Source: Turbatrix aceti (taxonomy: Eukaryota; Nematoda; Chromadorea; Rhabditida; Panagrolaimidae). From it: a stretch of DNA of 64,000 nt. The stretch covers positions 2,923,246 through 2,987,245 of the forward strand of contig OZ017770.1 in NCBI GenBank assembly GCA_963969345.1, written 5' to 3'. The notes under the pieces were generated by a model, which did not search any database, was not told where the DNA came from, and was given only the letters and a program-made list of their open reading frames with translations. Positions within the stretch are counted from its first letter, which is position 1. The number at the start of each line of letters is the position of its first letter. Positions 24,385-37,031 of this stretch are shown piece by piece. The position numbers and the translations under genes are program-made.

Positions 24385-25515
24385 TTCAGATTCTAATTTA
24401 ATTCGGAATTTAATTACATATTTTTGTAGTGCTTTTTTTTCTTAAATAAAACAAAACGAATATGCCAACATAATGACGGCTACTATTTTTTTATACATTG
24501 ACTACGTGATGAGCAGAAAGTCAAGCCAGGCATTCCAAAAAAACAAAAACCACAAATCGTAATGCGCAATTTTTTATTTATTTACTGGTATTGCGAGGGA
24601 GAAGTTAAGCATGACACATCGCACCAGCGACATGAAATGTAGGTTTGACTTAAGCATCTGTAAAAACATATATTGAAGATCTTTTTTATATTGAAGATCT
24701 TTTAGCTTATTGTTCTTGTCAAAAAATTTTAAACGCGCGCCATTTCCCGGTAAACGATACTAAGGAGAGTTTGAGGATTTCCTGACACTACAAAAAAAGG
24801 TCAGCGATCAGGACTGTGCATCATTTGAATTTTTGTAACACATTAACATTTACTCGAGGAAAGAAAGGTAAGCCGTTCTGAAATGCAAAAAAAAACAAAG
24901 GGCTAAAAAAATCTGTCGACAACTTGCTAGTATTTACTGTGTGTCAAGACAAAAAGATGCTGTGACAATGATTTTAAGAACACAGGGAATTGAGCATCTG
25001 ATCTTTGGCCAAAGCAACAAGATAACATGACGAATACAGTCCATCGTTTCTTAAAGTGGGCGAGGTAACGGATGTCAAGCACGAAATGACAGTGATTCAC
25101 ATTTACGTGACTCTGATAGTGTATGCGGAAATGCAGTGATTGCCACAGTCGCATGAAGACATTTGCGCTTAAATATTCTCTTGATTTTAACTGTTTATTC
25201 TTTAAGAATTGTTTTGACGGGCGTTTGCTTGCTTGTATTGCTCTCTAGGCACTACCATTCGTCGTTCCGGAAAAACTAATGCAGAGTACAGCAGTAGGAT
25301 ACAGTGCTTACTTAGTTATGCAAAACATGCAGCAAACAATAAAACAAAAGTAAAAGAACGCAACAACCTTTAAAAAGTTGCGTTCATTGTTTACCGCATT
25401 TTTTCTGTAACCTTAAAAGAGCAGAATCGATGGAACTACCGACTAAAAAAATTATTTCCGACATTTTTTTTCTTTTACCAAGCGCGCGTTTCTTACTGTA
25501 TAATTTTTGCAGTAT
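24385..25515. other. Intergenic, no gene seen
   Basis: Upstream region shared by the divergent KIX gene and the 110-residue gene. It contains a 17-bp direct repeat (ATATTGAAGATCTTTT) at about 24670-24705 and otherwise nothing recognisable. Confidence 0.5.
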
Positions 25516-25522
25516 TTTAGAT

Positions 25523-25952
25523 ATGAATTGGTATGCAATCACAGAAACTAAAAAAAGCCACCGTGTTGTTGAAAATTCTAATTACACCAAAGCCACAAAT
25601 GAGTAATTCACATTTTTTTCAATAACAATGCTAACGTTTTAATTAAGGTGTCAAAATCAGAATCAGCTGATCCAAAACCAAAACAACCTTTCCGGTCAAT
25701 CTTCTGGTATCAAACCACCTCCTGATCCTGATAAGATCAAAATTTTGCCGTAAGTGATTGCAGTATTTTTTTTGCCAATTTTTAAAATTTAAAATTCTTA
25801 GAGAGCCTCCGCATTGGTCTACAGAAGAGCAGCGTGCCATTGAAAAACTTGGTCCCCGATACAAAGGCTTCGAAGATGACCTGCGACCTACCAGGTGGGA
25901 AAATCCCTCAATATCTCAACGCAAACTCATGAAACAAGAATCGGAATTGTAA
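25523..25952 (+). CDS. 110-residue protein, unrecognised
   Basis: Three exons (25523-25602, 25648-25749, 25802-25952) join in phase with introns of 45 and 52 bp and good splice sites. The N-terminal half is Asn/Gln-rich. The C-terminal half looks conserved in character: PPPDPDKIK, then EPPHWSTEEQRAIEKLG, then GPRYKGFEDDLRPTRWENP. Such Trp/Pro/Arg-spaced motifs are typical of small structural or mitochondrial assembly proteins, but I cannot name the family. No signal peptide or TM segment. The ATG lies 2 nt after an acceptor, matching the local pattern. Confidence 0.65.
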
Positions 25953-26124
25953 TTTCTTGTCATAAAACAAATGATATTTTGTAAATCTTAGATTTATTTA
26001 CAATTGAATTTTTTATGTTCACTTAATGAAATAAAGGTAAAAAAAATTGTTAAATATACTGTAATGTATGCACCACCGTCCAAAAATTTTTTATTCCCCA
26101 AGAACCAATGCGAATTATCAGCCG

Positions 26125-26433
26125 CTAGCGGCTGCTATTTCTCGACGCACCAGACAACTGTAGCGCACAAGTTCCTGTCTGAACGAATGGGATGACAGCA
26201 AAAGTAATAGACAAAAAAACATGTGCGTGGCTAAAACGAACGCCACTCATATACAGTGACCGGAACTGCGGGGCCATATATTGGGATTTTTTCTTAAGGC
26301 TTTTTTCACTGTAACACTCGACGCGCACGTTCATAGCATCTACATGCTTGGTGTATTTGTCGGTAGACTCAAATATTGTGCTTGACTTTACAGGAAAAGA
26401 AATTTCTGTTCCCTGGTTCCTTGTGCCATTCAT
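26125..26433 (-). CDS. Possible 102-residue protein, unrecognised
   Basis: An intact frame whose ATG directly follows a TTTAACAG acceptor. The first 65 residues are hydrophilic; a hydrophobic segment (VFLSITFAVIPFVQ) near residue 72 could span a membrane. No family recognised. The acceptor position is its main support. Confidence 0.28.
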   Translation of the reverse strand: MNGTRNQGTEISFPVKSSTIFESTDKYTKHVDAMNVRVECYSEKSLKKKSQYMAPQFRSLYMSGVRFSHAHVFLSITFAVIPFVQTGTCALQLSGASRNSSR

Positions 26434-26439
26434 CTGTTA

Positions 26440-26985
26440 AACACAATCAAAAGAATATTTTTTGTCTGCTGCCCGGTCATGTTAATCAGTTTTTTTCTGG
26501 AGTTGGTCTCGCAGTCTATGAGGCCGCTGTGATTTTTTGCAGGTCTGCCTGGTAGTACGTGGCTCGCTTCTCTAGTGGCTTCTTTTGTTGTGGCATGTTA
26601 GAGGGCGTTCGTATCAGTCAGCACCCTCACTCACTCAGATGAAGTGCGATCCAGCGTTCCGTGCTCTGTGCCCTGGCTGCAAAAAAAATCTTCATGAAAA
26701 AATTTCTCTTACTAACAAGAAGATCAAAAAAAATAGTTTTTCTAGCTGTCGGTTCAGTCATCTTTCCAAGTAGTCGTTGCTTTTTACTTTTCTTTTTTAC
26801 AGGTCTGCCTGTTACGAGGCCGGGTAATGGTTCGCTTCTCTTTGTCGTGGCATTTATGTAATAGGGAGAGGTGCCCCGTGCTTGATTGTTCGTTTAGCTG
26901 CATCCCAGATATTTCCCCTGCCTGGTTCACTCTTAGTTTCTGTCATTTGACTTTTCAAGGGGCTATGAGCGAATAAATTTTATTT
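26440..26985. other. Spacer with a short imperfect direct repeat
   Basis: Two stretches near 26540-26590 and 26800-26852 share the words AGGTCTGCCTG and TTCGCTTCTCT at similar spacing. This lies in the upstream region of the zinc-finger gene B. No gene seen. Confidence 0.4.
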
Positions 26986-26991
26986 CAGATC

Positions 26992-29601
26992 ATGTCCGAG
27001 CGCAAAAATCAGACTCCACCGGTTCCGCCGAATCCACCACCTGAGCCACCTGAGCCCCCTGAGCCGCCTGCGTCATCAAACAACGATGCTCCAGGTCCTT
27101 CGAACCAAAACAATCTTCTGAATCCGCTTGACCCGATAACCGAGGCGCAGTATTTGGGGATGATTGAAATCTTCGCGCAAGACTTCTTCCAAAATCCTGG
27201 GTTAATTCCTTCGGTACTAAATCAAAATCAGGCTCCGATTGCCGTTCCCGGCATGCTCAGTGTGCAACAATATTTCAACTTGCCCCCGGTTTGTTTTTGA
27301 TGTTCGAAAAGTTATTTTCATAGTTTTTTTTTAGCTTTCGCCACCCCGTATACCGATTTGTCAGTGCAGAGTATGCCTGGCTATCTTTGATAGTGAAATT
27401 CTGTTAAATAATCACTACCGTACATCCTGCAAGCCACTTCATCTATACATCGGATTGGAAGTGGATATGCTGAAAATCAGAGAAGATGAATTATGGGACA
27501 GGATTTTTCAATTGCTTCGAAACCGGCAGTTTCTAATTGCATTTTGCACAATAAACAAAATAGCAGTCGGTACGTTTTTTTTAAATAATATTTTACTGCA
27601 TAATGGCACGAAGTTTTAGTAGCTTTTATTCTGCATTGCATCAGTCAGAGAATGAATTTGCCTCTTCCGAGTAATCCTCTTCTTGTAGCGCAAATCAACC
27701 AACTCACTAATCAGCCTCTTCCTACGGCGCCGCAGCTGAACACGGATAATAGCGTGCAACAGAATACGGTACAAATTCAGCAATCAAACCAGGCGCCAGC
27801 AATCGTTTCTTGTGAAGCGGAACTCAACCGAAGCACTGATCAGCCCCTCCAGTCGCTCTCTTCTATGGCTCCGCCGCTGCGCATTCAAGATGACGCTCCG
27901 CTGCCTGCGGTGCCAATTCGGCAAGAAATCCAGGCTGAAACATCCGCTCGTTCTCAGCAGTTGCATACTGTAGCTGTACCGCCGGTGAACATCGAGAGTC
28001 AAATTCAACCTGCCAACTTGGAAAGAGAGCCCCCAGTTAACAACCAAGCGAACAATCATGTTGCTCCAACTGGCGGTCAGGAACAGCCGGCAAAGAAAAC
28101 CTCAGCATCTCGCCGCGATTGCGGACCTCGATACGCGCCGCCAGTGTCCTTCGAAGAGCAAGTTAACCTGGACTTTCGACGTCGAGTAAAAGCTCTAATG
28201 CGCAACAATGCTGCTACGACTTCTGGCCAGTTGGCGCCGACGATGAACACTCCGCCATCTTCCATCCAAAGTTTTCCCCAAAACATTATTTATCAGCCAC
28301 CGACTATGGTTCCACCAGTGAATATCATTCCACAAGCTAACTTGGGTATTCAACCCCCGATGAGTACTGTAACAGGTACTGTTGCAATGCCGAACGGCCC
28401 GTTGGAGCAGGTGAACAACAATCAACAGGCGCCTCCAGGTTTCCAACAATTGAACGGCGCTCGAGCATTTAACCATGCTGGCGCTCTGTTTCGGCCGGTA
28501 AATAATATCCCAACAATTTTCGGCGATAATTTGGTGTTCGGTAATAACCTCCCACAGGCGCCCGGAGGTTTCCCACTTTGGAACGGCATTCAAGCACCTC
28601 CCCCTGCTTTGATAACTGGCGGTCGGTCTCAGCCGGTGAAGAAAAAAGCATCATCTTCTCGCAAGAAATCTGGACGGACAACGGTGCCACCGATAAACTT
28701 CGATGACCTATACGCGAAATCCCAACGCCAGATAAATCAATCCGCCAATCAATACGTAGTACGTGGCGGTCAGTTGGTGCCTATTGGAAACATTCTGCCG
28801 CCTTTCAACAATGACACTCTTCCTGCTTCTCAGCTGCCGCTGTCTATGATGCCACCGATAATTTTTGATCATGGCTTTCAGCAACCGAATTTGGGTGCTC
28901 CAAGCCTAATCAGCGATCCAGCACGCAGTCCATGTGCATCAACCAGTGGTCAGTTGGAGAATCCTTCGTCATCTTCGAGCCAGCCGGTGAACTCGACCCC
29001 CGGTTTTCAACGCTGGGGCCCGCCTACGATGTCTGTCGATGAACGTATTCGGCAAGAACTGAATCAACAGAGAATGAATTCACAAGTCCGAAATGAAATT
29101 GCAATAACTGGTGGTCAGTCAGAGCCGGTGAATAAAACCCCCGCACGATCCCGCAAAAGAACTTGCAAGGTTGGCATGCAGATGGGCACTTCAAGGGAAC
29201 CGCCAATGATTTTGGATGACCAAATTCGACAAACCTCTAATGGTTCTGAATCTCGGAATCAGCAAGTTCCAATGTACTCCGATACAGCACCGCCCCGCAA
29301 AATGGTTTGCATGATGTTGCCGAAATTTAGAACTCCGAATACATTAATGCTTCCAGAAGATGATGAGCCTGGTACGTTTTTTTACCCTGTGCATTGTGAC
29401 ATCAAACCTTAAAACCCCGAACTTTTAGTGGTGAACGGTGCCGATCCTGTTGCCAATCCGCCCGATGAGTACAATGAGCCATTGAGTACAGATTATCCCG
29501 AACCACATTTTGAGGAGCCACAAGATGCTGCTGATAATGAAAACAAAGATCAAGGAGATAAATCGGCTCCCTCAGCGCCCAAGAATCAAATGCCAAAATG
29601 A
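26992..29601 (+). CDS. Gln/Pro-rich CCHC zinc-finger protein (paralogue B)
   Basis: Four exons (26992-27288, 27335-27569, 27620-29371, 29429-29601) join in phase to 818 residues. A Pro/Glu-rich start (PPNPPPEPPEPPEPP) leads to the motif MIEIFAQDFFQNPGL, then one finger, CRVCLAIFDSEILLNNHYR plus C, with the same C-x2-C-x12-H-x4-C spacing as paralogue A. The remaining ~600 residues are low-complexity, rich in Gln, Pro and Asn. They contain about three degenerate basic cassettes: GGQ...P.K, then an SRR/SRKK/SRKR basic cluster, then a PP..F-D/E box (near 28075-28160, 28617-28720, 29108-29230). The end is acidic. Composition suggests a nuclear or condensate-type protein; function is unknown. The ATG lies 3 nt after TTTCAG. 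Confidence 0.75.
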
Positions 29602-29609
29602 TTTCGAGG

Positions 29610-30985
29610 TAAAAATATGTTATTTTTGAATGAATAGACTAAAAAAGTTTTAGAATCATGAAAACAGCCAAGAATACGCTCACTTGCATACTTTTAATTT
29701 GTGTTTTTGATTTATTGTTATACTATTCTGCAGTTGTTCTGTATCTCTCCTAACCATAATTTTAAAAAACTTTTAATCCGATGTGCACCTAATTAACCGT
29801 TTTGTGAATACCAAATACTTGGGTTACAGAGACAATGCTCGTGCCCGATCAAACCCGATTTAGTTTCTTCAAGCCTGATTTTTAAAAAAAGACAAACATC
29901 TAATATTAAATAAAATTTTTATTGTGATAACTGGCTTTTTTTTGTATTTTCTCATTTACACGTGATTTTTATTAACTTACTAATATTTTTGTGATAAAAA
30001 AATTACTAGTTTCTAAAAAATTTTTTAGTTCGGAAAGTCAAATTAAACGAAGCGAAGGAACCTGTGAATTTTCAGACTATTTTTAAATGGTGTTTTCATA
30101 ATAGTTTTTTACAGCAAAATTTATTGAAAAAAAAATTGATTATAAAGAAATTATAATTTAAACAATAGTTAGGAACTTTTTATTTTTATTTTTTTTCATT
30201 TGAACTATAATATTTGTTTTTTAATAATTCTAGCACATTATTTCCGTTTGAATATCCTTTCCTTTTTTCTTTTTTTATTGACTAATTTTGTGTCCGCTGT
30301 TTAACAACAATTGATCCGCTTGCCGTATAAGTTTTTTATTGTTTTTATATTGTTGTACGATTCAATAAAGCGACACAATGGAATGGCTGTATAATTTATC
30401 ATAGCAATGTAGTTAGCGTGGTACATGGTAGAATTTCGTTTTGAACTTTGAAATGTGACATTGAAATCCTTTATTGTATAACCTCATCACCTTATTAGTT
30501 GTTGTTAACATGCAGATTCCTAAAGGTCATGTCAATACCTTTTTTTGGCCCACATCACGCCCGAACTTTTTGGTCAAGGCGAGTTGATCTGAGTTGCTCA
30601 CATCAGTCGCTACGAAAATTGTTGTATTATTCATTTTTTTCATAAACTGCTTCCTTCCTTCAGCAATGATGACTGTTTTTTTAACAACACAGAAAAAAAC
30701 ATCCAATGACTCAGCACTGTACCTGACCCTGCGTGTCTGAGTCTGACCGGAACAGCATTACACAGTCATTCCTCAGACTTGAGCGCGAAAGCATTGTGCA
30801 ATTGGAGAACAGACACTAAATCAGGGACTGACAATATTTTTTGCGAATCTACAGGAAAATGATTTATCTATCAAACAAACAAAATAATTGACAACTGTTT
30901 TGTTAAGTCGCAACAAAAAATTAACTATTTATATACAGTTCCTGTAATGTGTTGTCGCTATTGATGATTTTGCTTCACACAAATT
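29610..30985. other. Intergenic, no gene seen
   Basis: Very A/T-rich with long poly-T and poly-A runs between two convergent genes. No open frame of interest. Confidence 0.6.
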
Positions 30986-30993
30986 CATGAGCA

Positions 30994-33559
30994 TCAGTTA
31001 TTCACATTCCTTTGATAATAAGCAGATATGACATTCCATGCACTTTCTTCCATAAATCCCGTCGGCGGGGATCCTCCGTTTTCAGCATACTTCCGCATTT
31101 TGTGGCTTGAAATAAAGATGAAATCATTTTTTCGTTGCTCATCGTAAAATTGCATGCGACCGGATGTTTTGTCGTAGGCAGCAACTTTGAACGGAAATAT
31201 TTCAATCGGTAGTCCCGGTGTCATTGCTAGCATCTAAAACATGACAAAAATATGTTAAATGTTTTTGTTAAATAACACACACCTTTGCTCCATGTGTTGG
31301 ATCATAAAGAACATTTCTTGTGTCAGCGTCCAAAATGCCAGCAGGATCATGACCAACAACGTAAGCATTTACGCCGGCCGCCAGGCGGGCTTTTGCATGC
31401 CACTGAACTTCCGTCGGGCCAGCATAAAGCATGGGAGATGGAAAAATAGAGAGAATGATGCACTTTGAATCAAACCCACCCGCGTCGATGACTGCTTGGT
31501 ACTGCTTGATTCGGACTTCTATCGGCACGTCGTCATCCCTGTTCCAGCCGCCTATGGGATGCAGTAGCAGTATGGGATTTTTGTGATCTTTTAACAATTT
31601 TTCTCTTAATTCTTTCAAAAAAAGGACGTGACCGTTATGAAGAGGGTTTTTTATTTGATACGCGAAGACTGTATCTGCCTCTGCGTCGGCAAATATTTTG
31701 CGAAGTTCGAGCGGAGTCTTGCGAAAGCCATCCAATCCGTCATTGTAAGAAATACGTCCAAGTACTTTGAGATCGCCCCCAAGAAGCCAATCTCCTCCTT
31801 CCATAATCATGCGTACAGTTGGATGCCTGTCGTCGGAGGTTGCAAACTGCCTGTGGACGTGTTCTAACTTGCGGTAAGGATAAACTTCCGGGTCTTCCAA
31901 AATAGCAATCACATTTCCTTTAAATGTCAGTCGAACGTATTTGACGTAGCTTGAATCGACGGATGACGGCTTTTGATGCACTTTGATCCGGAGGCTGTTT
32001 TTCACTTGCTCGTTGATTGGCAATACTATGGCAATAGACTGTGGTATTGGCGACTCAAAAACCTCCCCTTCGTCGTCATCTAGTTCCCCCGGAAGTGAAC
32101 ACTTTTTTTTAAGGTCAAAGATAAGGTTGTAATGCAAAACTTGGAGATACTGCCTGGCCCTCATGAATCCTGGTAATGGGGTTGCCCAGCCTTCTGCGAG
32201 GACCTGCAGCCACTGAAGATCCACCAAAGTCAGCGACACGTTTGGATAATCCTTGGAGGCACAGATGATAGCTTCTCTTTCGGTTTCGTCTTGCACAAAT
32301 AGTTGCCTGACCGGTGAACCGCAAAGTTGGTTCATCGCTTTGGGGGGCAGGACCTCCTGCTGAAACAAAAACTGCAGCACACGCTGTGTCGATTCTGTTT
32401 CCGTCTCGAACGTAGCATCGATTACCAGATCGGGGCGTGATGGTATTTCGTATGCGGAGTCGATTCCCGTAAACTCCTTAATATTTCCCGCTCTGGCATT
32501 TCTGTATAATTCTAAAGAATATATTTATTACAGCAAGATAAATGTCAGTTTTGTTTTTTCGCTTACGTTTAGGATCGCGTGATTCACAGACTTCAAGTGG
32601 CGTGTTGACATAAATTTCGTAAAAAGCTATATTTGCGTCCTCATGAATTCTCCTTGCTTCTTGGCGATCCACGTTGTAAGGCGAAATAAATGACGCCAGC
32701 GCTATGATGCCAAGTTCGGCAAAAAGCTTTGCCACTTCGGCAACGCGTCTTATGTTTTCCGATCTTTCGTACTTAGAAAATCCCAGGTTTTTGCACAATC
32801 CATGACGGAAGTTGTCACCGTCAAGACCAAAAGCCGGTATCCCAAGCTAAAGAACTTTGATAACAATTAACAAAAATTTTCCCACACACCTGAATGAGAG
32901 TTTTCTCGAGTGCAAACGATATGGTAGTCTTACCGGACCCAGAAAGACCGGTAAACCACAATGTGCAACCTCTAAATCCGGTATGCTTTCCCAATATGTT
33001 AGCTCTCTCTTCTCTGCTGACCTTGTGGTGTTGAAATGTGACATTTGTAGCTGCATCCGTAAAGAACTATAAAAATAACATTGTCTGAATAACATTTCTT
33101 GTTTTTGCGCTCTTGCGGGGCACTATGACGGAAGTAAGCGGGTTAAATGCTACTTAGCCCGAACAAAACCACTCACAGGTAGCCTTATGCGCTTTCTTGG
33201 GGACTTGTTGTACTCAGATTCACTATTTGTCGACGGGGAGCCCAGTTCGACAGTGTGAGTTTTTAGCCATCCTTCTTCGATGATTAGCAGTGGCTCAAGA
33301 GGTGACAACACTCTTAGTGTTTCAAATCTTTCACCCGCAAATTCTTTGTCTTGCTCGGTGCTTGCATCACGGAGATCTTGAAGAGATAACGTCGAGCTCG
33401 ATGCGGTGGAGTACTCCGGCGGGGTTTCAAACGCTGAAAAAAAAATCATTCGAGAGTCTCGCTGTCGTTCAGCACTTTTGATGACTTACCCCCGGAGGTT
33501 TCTCTATCGAATATACTGCTTTCAGAGCGTGCTCTTCGTAGCATCGAAAAGCGCCACAT
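30994..33559 (-). CDS. pps-1: Bifunctional PAPS synthase (APS kinase / ATP sulfurylase)
   Basis: Six exons (33559-33490, 33433-33177, 33066-32890, 32846-32567, 32511-31283, 31233-30994) give 750 residues. The enzyme turns sulfate and ATP into APS and then PAPS, the donor for all cytosolic and Golgi sulfotransferases. The N-terminal ~115 residues are a Ser-rich, basic extension. The APS kinase follows: P-loop [28 protein letters not shown], and the lid FTGIDSAYE. The C-terminal ATP sulfurylase has [10 protein letters not shown] (catalytic HNGH), [13 protein letters not shown] and the GxDPAG loop, which reads VGHDPAG instead of the usual VGRDPAG. Order kinase-then-sulfurylase is the animal arrangement. 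A TATA-like word sits about 90 bp upstream of the ATG. The symbol follows C. elegans. Confidence 0.95.
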
Positions 33560-33645
33560 GATGAACGTTCAACCAAATAAATGTAAATGTAAATGCAAAA
33601 TAGCGATCACGTCGATAGGAATCAATTTTGAGACTCACCTTTTTG

Positions 33646-33658
33646 TGTATATACCCCT
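33646..33658 (-). promoter_or_regulatory. TATA-like element of the PAPS synthase gene
   Basis: On the minus strand GGGGTATATACAC lies about 90 bp upstream of the start codon, a fitting distance for a short leader. Confidence 0.3.
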
Positions 33659-33669
33659 TACTATTCTGC

Positions 33670-36600
33670 CGATATGAATCTGCGATAAGAGGTTGTCAAT
33701 TGTGCCCAATTTCATGCATAATTTTATGCGAAATGTTTAATACGAGTTTTTAAAAATGCATGAACAATTTTCTTGTTCATTTTTTTGTATCGACTAGACT
33801 TAAAAAGAAGACACTGAAAAAAAAGATCCTCCCGTTCACTTCGACAAATAAACATTTTTTTACGAAATCACTGGTGACTTTCAATTTTTTTACAGGTCAA
33901 TTCACATCAAACCGGGACTATTTGGCAATTAACATAGTTCCCATCTGCATTTACCCCTTTTTTGTCCCCTATTGAGTTGAGATGCAATGCGTATCTCCGA
34001 AAAACCTGTCCAGGTAAATGCGTGAACAGGAGTTTTTTTTCTTTCTACGCTGAGTTGCGCGGATGTTGGTTGATCATAGGTATGTCGTACATTAAAGAGT
34101 AGGTTTGTGTGCTGTCACTGTTTTTTTTTGTATACAACAAGACTTTCCTTGCGTCAGGGTTGTAACATGTGTCGCAATGCGTATTTTCTGCCAACATCGT
34201 AGCTTTAGTTGCGCATTTATTATTGATTTTGATCGCTCCATAAGCCTGAGGGTTTTTGGTATGATTTTAGTGAGCGTTAGGAGGATTAAAACCACTATTA
34301 AACAGTTTTTCCGAAGCATTAAACAACTGAGCTGTTTACATACGCGACATACAAACTAGGAAACACGCATGAAATCAATGAGGTGTTTTTGGATTTATGT
34401 TATGGCAAGTTAGTTTTTTTTTTCATCCAGGTAAAAGGTGTAACCATGCAACACCTTTTCTTTTGTTTTTTATTGGTTTGTTGCCGACATGCGTGTTACA
34501 TTTTTTTGTTCCAGTAATGCTCTTTCACGTGAATAATCTTTTATTTAAGTACAATGATTACTTTGCACTTCTTATCACGATTTTGGTTTACTACTGAAGA
34601 TTATTTGTGTACGAAAAAAAGGAAACGATCATTGAGTGGTTTAGTGCGATCTGCCAGCCCTAGTATGTTACGCGGTTGAATGTGTCGCGATATATATTGC
34701 CCAACGCATCCCACATCTTTTTCACGAATTGTCTATCACTTTATATGACAACTATATTCTACCGATTGCAAACGCACACTTTGGTGTTTATGTACACTTC
34801 TTTTTACGTAACAACCGCGCGACATGACTAACAATTGTACGTATGATAGCCTCCCCTCTGCTCTCTCAATCATCCTCAAAAAAATCAAATTGAGGTTTTT
34901 TCCTTAACGTCAATTACACAGTGTAGAGTTGGAAGTTTGACTCGTAGTCCGTGGACTCAAACTTGTGTATTTATTGTTCATCACAGACACATGCATTGTA
35001 TTCGCCTTTGATTGTTGCAATCTTTGTTTGTTTATTCATTGGATAAAAGCAATGAAAGATCGTACAGCCATTTTTTGCCCTGTCAAACAAGGCGCGTTTT
35101 TTGCATTTCAATGACTCATGACGCTTGTTTTCAATAAAAATGTAAAAATGTCATTGTATGAAATTGAGCAAAACCAAAAATGCACCCCTTATTTGTATGG
35201 CCCCTACCCTGCCTTAAATTTTTTTACAACATCCATTTTTTAACATTTTCACATGCAATAATGTTTTTTGTGTACCATAAAGGCGTTCTCTTTCAAGAAT
35301 GAAACGGGTATGTGGTTATCAAATGTCCTTCCTGTTACTAGTCGTGTATCATTCACGTGTTGACAATTTTTCATCTTTTTTTGTCCAGTGTAACTCTGCA
35401 ACTGTTACCAGGATTTATTTGCAACGGGTGTCCACTTTTCTTAATGAACAACACCTGTTAGCCTGTTTTCTGGCTAATAAGGCGGTGAGGATTTGAGAAG
35501 TGAAATTTAATCCGTTTGTTATGCTTCCGATCAATCGATAGCGTTCCGTTCCGTCAGTAACTTTGGTAGTAGGGTGGAGATTAAATCTTTTGTGTGCTCA
35601 GATTTAATATGACAGGATTTTAAATTTTTATTTATGATTTTAAGGCCTGGATTTTAAACTATTTTCACAGCTTTGATATGTTTTTTTTCTGAATTTTAAA
35701 CCATGTTGTGCATTTAAAATTAATTTATTTCATTTTATGAAAAAAATTCTAACGATGCGAATTATTGATACCCGATATCAATCTGCTCTCAGAGAAACTT
35801 TTTTACACACTAAAAAACATGTATGCAAACTCTAAAACTGGTCAATTATTGACAGGTGTTTTCCATATTCCTTGCGCTGCGCATTTCAAATGCAGGCGTA
35901 CATGTTAAAATGACTCGAAGGAAGAGGAACGACCATTCTCTGACCCATCACTATTTTTTTTTGCAACTCTGCAGCCCAGACAGGAAGGCTTCCACATTTT
36001 TATCGCGATTTTTTGCCGATAACTGCCTTTACAGCGAGCTCGGGAGGCGTTCATTTTTTACTCTCTAAGTACTCGAAGAGCTGACATATTTCTCGCCCCT
36101 TTTTGCAATGACTGATTAGTCGAGTGGTTCTGGTTATCGGTGGATAAAAAAGTTTCTTTTTTTTCTTCTGTGAAAAATATTAGCACCGATCACTGTTATT
36201 CGGCCCGGTTCGTCTGCTTTTGAAGTTACAGCTGTTCAATTGTAGTTGCTCTTGACGCTAAAGTCAATAATTTCTTTCTTCGTTGACTTGAACAGTCTAA
36301 GTAATAAGCATTCGATCGGGCAGGAGTATAACGTCCTTTGCGCAACGCTTTTTCATTGACGACCTAGCCTACTTCGATTTTCTTTGACCTTTCAAGGGAT
36401 AAGCAGCACACCGACGTTGCTGCTTCCCTTGACGACAGCGGAGACGACAGGCACTGGTTTTAAGTGTCCTCTGCTTTCTGCTTATTATTCCCCTATCATT
36501 TAACGCGAACATTAAACTGTTAGCATAAACCAATGGTAATTCCGACAGACACATAACTTTTTACTCCCTCCACAATTCTTCCAGGTTTTTTTTATTTGAT

Positions 36601-36985
36601 TGATTAGTTTCTTTGTTTAGACAGGCCATTAAGTTTAACAGCCGCTATAAATTATATTTATTTCATTGTTTTATCCACCTTTTTGTGAAATTATTTATTA
36701 CCTGTTCTTTTTTTCGAACTTTTTTCGTCACGATAATCTCTTGTGTTATCCATTTTTTAAATACACCCCCTTGTTGTCAAATACGTAAAAAAATAAGACA
36801 TCGGATTTAAAGCGCCTCCTTTTGTCGCGTTCAATGTTTTTTGAATCATTTCTTCGCGAATTATTGCCTCCGTTCACTCCTGTTTTTTTTTTCTAATTTT
36901 AACTTAAATAATTTTCAGGTGAGGGTATTATCACCACGATTGTGCGAGCTATTCCGTCCATTCCCAATTTCTTGTTTCTTTTTGT
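33670..36985. other. 3.3-kb gene-poor region
   Basis: Between divergent PAPS synthase and Egalitarian-like genes. It is T-rich on the plus strand with many T runs; its open frames are Phe/Leu-rich products of that composition. I see no RNA gene or coding signal. It may contain leader exons or regulatory DNA for the gene at 37032. Confidence 0.5.
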
Positions 36986-37031
36986 CTAATTAACAGTTGC
37001 GTGATACAAAATCTAAAAATATCGTCCTACA

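Noticed and set aside
34100..35500. Possible membrane-protein ORFs in the gene-poor region
   Set aside because: All are short, Phe-rich products of T runs on one strand, with no conserved motif.
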